Source of the DNA: Pelodiscus sinensis
Taxonomy: Eukaryota; Chordata; Testudines; Trionychidae
Direction of reading: 5' to 3'
Length of the DNA: 64,000 nt
Assembly: GCF_049634645.1 (NCBI RefSeq)
Contig: NC_134714.1
Span: forward strand, 72,572,001-72,636,000
The notes beneath the pieces are model-generated. The model searched no databases and was not told where the DNA came from. It was given only the letters and a program-made list of their open reading frames with translations. This document shows, piece after piece, positions 25,501 to 37,500 of the stretch (its first letter is position 1; each line of letters opens with the position of its first letter). A program made the translations under genes and the position numbers.

Positions 25501-28500
25501 CCAAGCCCCATGGAGTTGTACTTGTTGTCATGCTCAAGAGGAGCTACACTGGTCCAATGAAATGAAGTGCACTAAATATTAGATGTAAATGAAAGCTTGA
25601 CAAAAGTAATGAAGACACAGATCTTCCAGCAGCAACTAACGAAGTTTCATTTCAGTTGCTTTAGTCTGTATTTATTCCAAGTCTCATTTTAGCTGCTCTT
25701 CACCTGACCATTGTTGCTCCTCTGGAACACTGAAAAAGACCTACTTTTGACAACAAACAGTCTGTCACTCTTTACTGGGAGAGATGAAAAATACTAACTC
25801 TTATTTATGGTTTGTGGAACTACTTAGAAACTTTAAAAAGTTTTATGTTTTCATCTTAATTACTACAAGAATTTCATTATTTCAAATAGCCCCATGCTCT
25901 GTGGGCTCTTTTCTCACGATGTCAGCCTGAAAATGTTCTGGAAGTCCAGAACAAATGTTTGCAAGACTCACAGTCTCTCTCAAACACTGGTCCTAGACCA
26001 GCAACCGGAGAGAAAAATACTTCCCTTGTTCTAATGAAGTACCTTGAGATCCTTTTCTTGAAGATGCTTGAGAAGAGCAAAGTGCTTTTATAAATATGAA
26101 GCATAAATATGAAGTGCCATATCACTATTTATAGATGGGTAAATTAAGGCACGGAGAGGTTTAAAAAAAAAAAAAAAGTGACTTGCCCATGGTCATACAA
26201 TTAGTATCCAAGCTGGAATTAGAACCTAGAAGCTCAAACTTCAGCTTCATTCGTAGTTTCCTGCATGCCTGACATTAGACCAATGATATTTGAAAACAGC
26301 CAAGATTTTGTTGGTGGAAGCCACAAGCACAGCTTCCAGCTTACTAGCAGCATAAAAATGACAATCGTGCACTTTTAAAAGCATAAATTGAACATTACTC
26401 TGTTCTCACCTTCCATCAAGTCCTGATCTTCCTCTTTTGTGCTGTAAAACAGAAAGACAGAAGCTTCATACCCTTTCTAACATGCTGAGGAAAGACTGAT
26501 TAAAGCCTGACAGTTAACAAAAGGGCTCATTCAATATTGCTACCATTTTCATAGCAACCTCCTTTTCCCAAAAAATATATAGGTAGAAAAACAAATAGTT
26601 TGCACTATGAGCATTTCACCAACATTAAATAATTAATCCTTATATCCTCCTGAAGGAAAGGTATTGCATCTGCTGAATAGAAAGCAAGGAGTTTACACAC
26701 TTGCTTAAGGGCAAAGAAGAAGTGTGTGTCAGAGCTAAGATTTAAACTCAGGAGTTCCTGGCATCCAGTTCTCTGCTCTGTCCCCCGATTATGCTGCCTC
26801 ACAAGCACATACCCCACCAGCCACAGTACAGAAAGAACAAGAAATATTCAGATCCTCTGTCGTCCAACTTACCTGCTCCCTTTGGCCTTTTTGCCCCACA
26901 GAAACACCCCCCCAGCCACCCACTCCTCTTCCCCACTCTCAAAAAATAAAACATTTCCAGATAATTCAAGATGTGAAAGAAGAGCGACATGGGATGCTCA
27001 GGCTCAGTGTAGGACAAAAGCGCATTAGGGCCCAGGTGATACATTTTGGAAATGCCCCAAGTTCCATTGGGCTCCTGCTCATTCTTCCCTCTCATACCCT
27101 TTCACAGCTGCACCATGCTAACCTCTTCTCAGCAGGCTCATTGCTAGCAGGTCATACAGTGACTGCTCCCCCACTTTCCCTAGCCACACCCTCTATCAGC
27201 TCATTGAGTCTGTATGAAATGAGTTGAAGTCCCATTTTCAGGGAAAAGCATCCATACATCACAAATCCCACCATCATAACTGGCCCCTTTGGTGGCAATC
27301 TCCAAGGCCTAGTTAATTCACTGCCTCAATTCTGAATCCATGAAGGTGGTCCCTTGTGGTCAGATTAAAGCAGGGTGCTTGCACTGCTGCTACTTACGCA
27401 ATTTCACACACATCCAGAGCTGGGAAGGCGGCTACCTGGAACTATGCAGGAATTGCTTGCAAGGACTTACATGCTTGTGTCTTGGACTAAGCCAAGTGGA
27501 CACTGCTTATAGTAGTAGCTGTAGCACTGATCACATACACGAGCTGGATTTTCTCTACAAGCTTCCACCACCATTTTCTTGGTAGAGCAAGAACTGCAGA
27601 CCAACCTCCCACAACGTCTGCAGTGATGGCGCCTGTTAAACTGAGACGACAGGAGAGATTAGGCTTCACTGGAGGCATGTAGTAAGTTAGCAACTGATGT
27701 TTCTCTCACCTCAGCTCATAGGTGAATTTGCCCCATAAGAAACAATGAACAGCAAAGAGCAAATAATTCCTGTTCATCTCAGGCTTCACGAATATTTTTA
27801 AGGTCTGCCACAGATTTTTCCCCCCACAAAAGGTGGTGATGGCAGGGAGGAACAATGTGCCCAATTTGGAATAGTTTGCCAAAGTCTTTGGCTTTTCAAC
27901 TTTTAGCTCTTCGCTCTCCAGATACAGAAGTTCTGTAAACTGTGCTTGATTGGAAAAGAATAAAGTGACATTCCACAAAATCCATACTTCCCAGGATCAG
28001 TTTCCTCCTTTTTAGGTTCTATTTCTCTCATTTCACCTGTCACCTCAAACACATTTAATCCTCACAATCACCCCCCAACACGTGTTTGTCTGGCAATTTG
28101 GACAGTATCAACATTATTAAGAGAGACAAATTCATGAGATTGCTAGCATCACTGGGGCTTTTAGGAAACAGTCCATTTGAAATAGCTTTCATGTTAAACA
28201 ACCATACCGCACCACAGCCCTAGAAGTATCTGTATTTGACCCTGGTTCCTTACCATAGTAAAACGTTCTGTTTTGCAGACCATGCATGTCATTTCAGTTT
28301 CATCAGGGATCCATTGCTGCTTTGGTGGTGGCACCTCAGGTGGCACAAACTCTTGAGGAAACAGATTTCGAGGCAGGCTTCTCTCTCTTGGACTCGAGGA
28401 TTGGATGATACCTTGAAGAGCCAAGCCAAATATGGATTTGGATTTAGGCTGCTTAGTGGAATCTCAGAGACCAGATCATAAAGCTAAAGTACAGAATCAG

Positions 28501-31500
28501 GCTGACCCCCTTGGTTAGCAATGAAAACCTTCCATGCCAGACATCGTACTGTATGACATTCCGATGCTTTATTAACAAGATATTTTTTTAAAGCAAAAGA
28601 GGGTTCCTTGGCATCTTTTAACAACATATGCGACATAGATTGCAAACTCTTCCAACCACTTAAGTACCTACTACCAAAGGTGAATCTTACTTTTGTGTTT
28701 ACATAGCTATCCCCACTAGATCCAGAGAAAATTGCTTATGCACAACTTCAAAAAATGGAAAGCTAAACGCCAACGAAGTAACATACTCCCACTAAGGCTA
28801 TGTCTAGACTGCAAGCCTCTTTCGAAAGAGAGCGTCTAGACTGCACGGAGAAATTTCGAAAAAGCGGCTTGCTTTTTTGAAAGAAAGCATCCAGTGAGTC
28901 TGGATGCTCTCTTTCGAAGAAGCCCTATTTACATTGAAGAACGCCTTCTTTCGAAAGAGGAACTTTCGAAAGAAGGCGTTCTTCCTCGTAAATTGAGGTT
29001 TACCGCCATCGAAAGAAAAGCCGCGTTCTTTCGAATTAAGTCTGGACGCAGGGGAAGTTTTTTCGGGAAAAGGCTACTTTTCCCGAAAAAACCCTGAGTC
29101 TGGACACAGCCTAAGAGAAAATGGCTTCTTGTACCTCAGGTTGACAAGCACTAACATGCAGATTAATACCAGATGAAAAAGGAGATTAGTGATGTTCTAT
29201 CAGGTCAACAGATACATGCAGAACATGCAAGTGAAATTAATTTTTTTCATATAATACTTGAACATTTATAGGAACTAGAAAGCCCAACACTGTAATGTTT
29301 GCATTAGGAATACAAGAGAGGCTGACGTATCACATCCTCCATGCTGCTCTTCTGAATCCTTTTTCCCGTCGTCTCTTATCCACTGACCAATTCCCTAGCT
29401 CCAGTTCACGGATTTTAAATATACCAGACCTGTCTCATAGCATAACCTCTGATCATGCACTCTTCATTGCAGTGAAGGAGAATACAGAAAGCTACAGAGC
29501 AGGAAGTCAAGTGAGAAACACCCACCCTGCAGGGCCATTCTCCCCTAAATGCACAGTGAAGAGATCCTTTACGTGAAAGTTGTTCTGGTCCCAGACTTTG
29601 GCTCAAACCTCCCAGTCACAGGAGGGCTAGGCATAAGGATCATTGTGTCTACACAGCCAGCAGCAGTGAGCCTCCAACCCAAGTTGACAGATGTGGGCTC
29701 ATGCTACTGAGCTAAACAAAAAAATAGCCTTTTAGACCATGAGCAGCAATGCAGTCATAAGGATTAGGAGTGTAAGCAACTAGTTGAGCGTATGCTTATC
29801 AGGTAGTCAAGTCACTACTCACTTTGCCTCCTCTATCAGGGTAGGGGAGGAGCAGAAGCTGGTGCTGGGGACAGGGGGGAGGGAGGAGGGGAGTCAGCTT
29901 AAAATCTAGTTCCCCCCAGCACTGTTTCTGCAGTAGGGGCAGGAGAGAAAGAGGTATAGTGGGGGAACGGGCATGAGCGGGGAATCAGCTGGTTCACGGC
30001 TCGCACCAGGTGCCTGAGGCTCTGCAGTTTTCCCCCTTATTGACTAATCAAGTAGTTGATGGAAATTCCATTGACTACTCGATTAGCTGATTAAAAGCAA
30101 TTCAACATCCCTAGTAAGGATGGCATACCCTTACTGATGCTATGGCGGTGCTGCCTTCAGAGCTGAGCTCTTTGCCAACAGGAAGTCAATTCACCCAGCT
30201 CTGAAGGCGGCAGCACAGAAGTAAAGGGTAGCATGATATGGTATTGCTGCCCTTACTTCTGCACTGCTGCTGGCAGGAAACTGTCTTCAGAGCTGCGTGA
30301 CTTATTAACAGCTGCCGCTCTCCAACTGCTCAACTCTGAAAGCAGCGTGGATAAAAATCAATGATAAAAAATTGAATTTTTCAATGTTTTTTTTAACAAA
30401 TATTTAAAAAATAAATTTCTCATTTAAATTTAAGAAACAATTAAATTTCATCACAAATAGGCTACACTTACACTTATAGTTTCAAGCCAATAAACTAATG
30501 GCTCTAGTTTGTCCAATCCAACAACTGGCTCTGGCTTTCTTAAAAATTCTGGGCATTCAATTTCTGCTTCTCAGCAGACTACAGTAACATGTGTAAAGAC
30601 AGACACAGGCTGGATAGGATTGTTTGTGTTGTGTTTATGTGGTGGTAGACCTGGGATAAGCATGGCAGAAAAGTGAGTTAAGACACTGTCTTAAAGCCAG
30701 ACTAATCAAGCACATTTTTTTTAATGTTTCCTGATAACGCAAGTCTTCTAGACCTAATTTAATCAATTTTGTGGCTCTCCTCTAGATTTTCTCTAATTTG
30801 TCGACATTTTTCCTGAACTGTGATGCCTGGACACAATCAGCGCTGAGTAGAGAGGAAGTAGTGCTTCTTGTGTCTTGCTTTTGACACTCCTGCTAATACC
30901 TCCCAGAACGATAATCACAGTTTGCACAACATTATGTTGTTGACTCATTTAGTTTGTGATCCAAAATAAAGTCCCAGATTGTTTTTTGCAGTAATCATTC
31001 CTAGACCTAGACAGTCATTTCCCATTTTGTATCTCTAATTGATTATTCCTTCCCAAGTCCAGTATTTTGCATTTGTCCTTACTGAATTTCAAGTTTACTT
31101 AGTGTTTATTTCAAAACATTTCTCCAGTTTCTCAAGATCATTTTGTATTCTAGTCGGGTCCTCTAAAGCGCTTGCAGCCTCTCCCAGCTTGGCATTGTCT
31201 GCAAATGTATAAGTGTATTCTCCATACCAGTATCAAAATCATTTATTAAGATACTGAATAGAACCCAACTTAGGACCGATCTCTGCTGGATACCACTCAG
31301 TATGCCCTTCCAGCTTGATTATAAACTACTGATAATCAGCTACAATAGTAGTAGTCTTGGATGGTATTTAGTGGTGAGGCACGGGGCTCCACTTTGGCTC
31401 ACTGACACCAGTGACAGAAACGTGTCCATTTCTGTTGGTAAGTTTTCCGAGTAGACTGTCTCCTGCTATGGAGGAGGACGTCTTTTACTCACTGGGAGCA

Positions 31501-34500
31501 GCGCTCTTCTACCTCCGAGAACCAGAGAGAAGCCATGTGTGAAGATGCAGGGTATTGAGTTGTTGATGCAGTATCCTGCCGTCGTCCTGAGACCGCTAGC
31601 CTCTGAAGGTATGGGTACCAGGTTTGGCGAGACCATGATGGCGCAATCAGGGTGACTAGGGCTTTGTGTCTCAGGATCTTGCGCAGAACTCTTGGGATGA
31701 GCGGTATGGGAGGTCTCCATGATTGCCTCGTCTATGGGTAGGGCAATCTTGCCCTGTAGTGTCGGATGTAGATTCTTTAACAATTGGTATTGTTTCTTCT
31801 GCACCTCTTGCAGGGAGACATTCTGGCTTGTCGCTACTCTCTTGAATAGTTCTTGGAACTGTTTTAGATCATCAATCGTTCCAGTGTCTGATGGTACTAC
31901 GGCGTCCTCTGGTTGTGCATCAAGGGCATGGGAGTGTGTGACGTTTACTGACTGAGTATCTGAGTCATTGTCTGAGATTTGTCCCACCTCATCCTCCAAA
32001 AAACTTGCTAGAGGTAGGGGTTGTGGCAGAGGCAAACTTCTCCAGGATACAGTGGAATGAGGTGGGGAGCGGTGTCCATATGGATCCCAGTGTTCCCACA
32101 GTCCCCATTGCGGTGGATAAGGTGGAGGTGGGTAAGGCCAGTGTGGGTGCCATGGGCCATGTTGTGGTGGAGCCCTATAATGGTGGGAGCAAGCCTTCCC
32201 AGGTGACGGATGTCGCGAGGAATAGACCATGTGGTGGTCATCATCAGGAAGGGGAGCGTCGTGAAGAGACAACGGTGATATCGACCTGGGAGGGGATTCC
32301 CTTGATTGAGACCCCTCAGGAGAGTAAGAAGTAGAGGGCAGGCACAGATAGTGATGCCTGCTGTATGGATCAATCTCTTATTGGGGCTGATCCCTAGGAG
32401 CCTCATCTGGCTGCTTGTCTGGCTGTGGGAGGACCAGCGGAGCATCAGTTGGTGTCAGTGGCTTCGGAGGCTGCCCATCCTTTTGCTGCGGTGCTGTGAC
32501 TTTAAGAGGCACCGCAGCTTTAAGCCGTGGTGTAGCTTTCGGCGCTGCAGAGGCTTGAAGCGGCGCTGGGGCTGGAAGCGGTGCCGCGCTCTGAAGCGGC
32601 ACCAGCTTTTCATGCCATGCCGGCTGCTTAGAGCGCTCCCGGGGTGCCGCAGAGGCTTGAAGCGGTGCCACGCTTGCAAGCGGCACCGCGGTTTGAATCG
32701 GCGCCGGCTTTTCATGCCGTGCTGGATGCTTAGAGCGCTCCCGGGGCCGCTCAGCTGTTGAGCGCCCCGATCCCAGCGCGGAGTGGGAGGATCGCCCCGA
32801 AGCCTTAGTGGCAGGGGACTTCATAGCCTGGTGTGCCTCTCCTCTGTGTTTGGGAGAGAAAGAGGCTGGAAGAGAGCGGGATGGAGAGGGTCTCGCTCTC
32901 GGGGCATTTCTGGAAGGCGGCGGAGGCTCTTGCCGCGGTGCCGATTGTTCTCCCGCAGGCTGTAGAGCTTTTTCAAATAAAATCATCCTGAGGCGGAGCT
33001 CACGGTCTTTTCTGGCTCTCGCCGTCAGGGAATTGCAGTGGGTACAGTTGTGGGGAGAGTGGGTCTCCCGCAAACACTGTATGCAGTCCGAGTGGCCATC
33101 TGAAGCTGGCATTGGGTCCCGGCCTTGACCGCACTTTTTAAAACCTCAGGAGCCGGACATTGCGGGCTCTCTCCCTCTTGAAATTATTATATTTATCTTC
33201 TATATTGTTATAGTTTATGTGGTTTTGCTTCTTCTTCTTCTTAAGTCTTTATGTGTTTCTTGTTTTGACAGACGGGAGAAAGCCGGTTCACCGGAGTCCC
33301 GGTTTGAGGTAAGTTCAAGCCCCCTGAGGGGGAGATTTAATTAAGTCTATTTTCCCTATTTCTAGTTTTTTTTTTTTTTTTATATATAAAGAAACAAGGA
33401 AAGAGTAACTAGGATAAAACAGGGGAAGCTAACTATGCCTAAATAACTAAGGGAAAAGTAGTCAGATAGTCTGACAGGGAGCTCCTGGCTGCTCTGTCTG
33501 CTGACGAGGGTGGTTAAAGAGGAACTGAAAGGGAGGGGGTTGAGTCACGCTCCTCAGGAGGTGGGAAGGGCTGGAGACGCCTCCTGGGCATGCGTGGCTC
33601 AACAGGGGAAACTGCTATACAAAGCTCCGATCTGCGGCTCAGGGCAACCCTTCACCTACAGTGGAGCACCCCCGGGGACACTACTCGAAGAAGAACTGGG
33701 TATGTTTTATTTTTAGCTGCATGAACTTCTCAGAAGGTTTCTTTTTTTATTATTTTTATTTTTTTGCTTTTGCTAACAAAGTGCCAGGCTAGCTGCGCTC
33801 TGGGCTGGTGAGCAGCATCCACTGAGACAAATGACAACCTACCCATCAGGAGAGGGAAGGGGCCTCTGATCCTAGAAAATAACTAGTTCCAGAGGACAAA
33901 GGAAAAAAAAAAAAAGAAAGACAGGGTCAAGGTCACAGAGGCAGAACAACGGATCTAGAGTAGGACCTCAAGCAGAGAATCTCACACAATAAAGAATGCC
34001 AAGGTGACAGCTTTGGAGTTTGAAGTCCTGTTTAGTCACAGAACAGATACTGTCACAGCATTTGCAGCATAAGCTTATCCTACACTACCACCTACCTGTT
34101 TTTCTTAGCCCTGGCATGATGGGAAATTTCAGGAGCAAAGGGAAAGTACAGTCTCCATGGCCCATTGAGCACTTGACATTTTTGCCAGGACTGCTTGGAA
34201 AGGGCACAGTTAGTGCCATTTGTGCTGGTGATTTTTGTGATGTGGTCATCTATGCATTAAGAACCAAACTGAGATCCTTTTCCTAAACACACATTTCCTA
34301 GACCTCCAAACAGTGTTAGATTATTACTTACTTGGGCTTTTGTAACTACTGTTATTTTAAAGAGGTTTGTAGGATGCATGATTAGAGCACAGTGGGAAGT
34401 AGAGAAGGATAAAGAGAAGGATCAGGGTCAGTGTGACCATCAGACCTTTTCCTTACCAGGAAAACTGGTAGGAGACAGTTCTGCTGATCCTGATTTGGAC

Positions 34501-37500
34501 GAGGTGTCAGACTCTGATACCAGATTGAGACTTTCTTGGATACGAATCACAGACTCTAGGACAAAGGAAATAGCAGATAAAATATTAGCCATACATTCAT
34601 CTGCCAATAGGAAGACTAAAATAATCCATTCATAGAAGTGCACAAAAGTGTGTTAGTCCATATAGGACTATTAGCCAACAAACAAACTAACTCTCCAGCA
34701 TGCAAACTACACAAGTTGATCTTACTGCCCAGAGATTTAAACAGAGACTCCACATCTCGGGGCAGGACTGTTGTGAGAGACACAGGGATAGAGGGACAGG
34801 TGCTGCAACTCTACTAGAATACTGCAGTTGTGACAGATGTAACACCTGTAGGTGTTCATCTGATTTTGGTTCCTCTGCACTGGAACAGGATGGTCAAAGT
34901 GAAGAGGAAGCATCTGATTCTATGGCAAGATAAACGCACATATTAATATTAGAGTGTCAGACTCTCCTCCAAGCAACTGTCTGGAACAAGCCAAAGATGT
35001 ATATTTTAATATGCAAGTTCAACCATTAGAGGGAGACATAATGTAAGCAAATGCTGAGAAGGCTGCTCACACAGTTCTGCTGATGCACTTGATTTGATCT
35101 GCAGCACCTTCTGCTGTTCTAGCCCCAGATGTCTTGAGACTGAGACAATCATACAGAAAGAACTTCACCTAAACTAGAGGATTTTGCAGAGACTACTAAC
35201 AGGACTCAGCTCTTAAATATTTCATGTTGTGTAGGTCAAATTAGTAGCAAGGAAACTTTTTGGTCCAAGGAACGCATAAGGGTGTGCAAATTGTATAGAG
35301 AACCTTGAATGATCATGAAATTAGGGTTGGGATGCAGGAGGGGGTGAGGGTTCTGACTGGAGGTGCAGCATCAGGGATGAGGCCATAAATGAGAAGTTCA
35401 GGATATAGGAGGCAGTTCTGGTATGGGGCAAGGAGTTGGAGTGTGGGGGGGTGGAGCTCCTGCTCGGGGTGGGAATGGGGCTGAAGATTTGGGGGTGCAG
35501 GAGTGATGAGGCTTCAATTGTGGGGACAGGTTCTGAAGTGGAGCCAGGGATGAGGGGTTTGGGCTAGGAAGGTGTTCTGGGCTAGGACCAAGGGGTTCAG
35601 AGGGTGAGGGGGGAATCAGGGCTGAGGCAGAGAGTTGGGACATGTACAGGACGGCCTCAGAGGTGAAGGCTCCCATCTGCATTTACCTCCTCAAGCAGAT
35701 CCTGGAAACAGTGGCATGTTCCCCTTCTGGCTGACTCCTACACAGAGGTGCAGCCAGGCAGCTCTCTGTGCTGTTCCCATCCAAAGGTGTTGCCCCTGCA
35801 GCTCCCATTGGCCATGGTTCCTAGACAATAGGAGCTGCAGGGTGCTATGGGCAAGGGCAGTGCATAGAACCCCCCAGCATAGGAGCTTGCCAGAAGGGGG
35901 AGATGCCATTGCTTCTAGAAGCCACATGGAGCAGGGCAAGTCCCCGACCCCCCTCTCTAGTGGGAGCTCAAGATCAAATTAAAATGGCAGGTGGGCCCGA
36001 TGCGGCCTGCAGGCTGTACTTTGCCCCCTTTTGGTCTAAATGGATAAACTCCTGTTTGTTTGGGGGCAAGATGCTATTGAAACCCCTTACTACATATTAG
36101 GTCCACCAATCAAGTAAAATAGGGTGGAGTACTCTTAAGGGTGACTGACAACAAGGTAGCCTCCACCCCTGCTTTCTCTGGTAAAAAGGAAAATTATGAA
36201 ATAGTCACCTGATGATCTCTTCTCTTTTAATGAGTAAGGGAAGTCAAGGGCTTTCTCAGAATACTTGGAGAGCAAAGCATCCATGTCTTCGACAGTGAAG
36301 CCAATCTCCTGCCCAGCCAAAAGCTGGTGCAACGTCTGCACAGCCACCGCTGCCCAGTCCACCTTCATGTTCATGAGCAGCTGTTCCAACATGAGCAGTG
36401 GTCTGGAGGACAGGTGGGAGTAGCTAGCTCGGTAGGGGTCAGGAAGAGTCAGTAACACCTTTGACACAGGAAGGAGGCAAAGACCATTACCACACAATCA
36501 GCACCCCCAGTCGAAAAAGTAATCATCAGAATGCTCTATATGGGGAAGAAAGCAATATCTAGAGGTTAAGATTTAGACCTGACAGGCAGGACTCCTGGGT
36601 CTATCCCTGGCTCTCCCTTAAACTTGCTATGTGACTTTGGGCAAAGCTCTTGAGGCAAGAGTGCGTTTCCCAATCTGTATAACAAACTATCACAACCTTC
36701 CTGTAAAGTGGGTATTCGCATGTACAAAGTGCTTTCTGATTGTCAGGTGAGAGGGGTTATAGAAAGGCAGAATACGGTTCTCCCAATACAATAGACAGCA
36801 TGCAAAAACAACCCAATCCTTAACATTGTTTGCTGTTGGACTCCACCACACTCAACATAGCGTAAAGAGGAGACAGCAGGGATACTTTTCCCAAGAGCAA
36901 CCACTTACTACAGTCATTCTCCAATATACCAGCACTCCTAGGTAAGCCAGGTAATGGAAGAGTGTATTACACCATGCCCCAGTTATTTTAGGGAGCACTG
37001 AAACATGTTTGATATTGGTAATGTTACAGAGCAGAGAACAAGTTAATGCGACTTCAATCCATTCAATCTGCTTCAATATATGTTTCAAGTGGAGCACAGT
37101 GGCAAGAGAAAGGGATGGCAAAAATCGGGAGACTCAAGTTCTAGTCCCAGCCCTGTCATGGATTTGATATGACTTCTGCAAAAGCAGCTTCTCTCTTTAT
37201 GCCTCAGTTCTCCCATCCCGATTTTATAATAATAGCACCTATATCTGGAGGTCCTCAAATACAATAAACTATATACATGCTAATTATTACACAGGTAGCA
37301 GTGATGTGCTAATTATTACACCGGTAGCAGTACATTGCTCAGAGTGCATCAAACAGCTATTGAACTGTCCAAAATTTGCTCTGAGATAGTAGATTGTGTC
37401 CTTCTCCCAAGATAAGGAGGAACCATAGCGCTGGAAGGAACCTTGAGAGATCATCTAGTCTAGTCCCCTTCACTCATCACAGAACTAAGTACTGTCTAGC

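Larger units (their letters stand above)
31376..33690 (-). mobile_element. DIRS-like retrotransposon remnant with gag-like ORF
   Basis: GC-rich 2.3-kb block on the - strand. A frame begins about 33163, has an early stop, continues at 33112 with the zinc-knuckle-like CIQCLRETHSPHNCTHC and TARARKDRELRLRM, stops at 32378, and resumes in the same frame from 32272 to 31466, where FQELFKRVATSQNVSLQEVQ and KIALPIDEAIME occur. These are features of the gag-like ORF1 of DIRS elements, the family from which vertebrate LAP2-alpha is thought to derive. No reverse transcriptase or tyrosine recombinase was seen. Confidence 0.55.
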
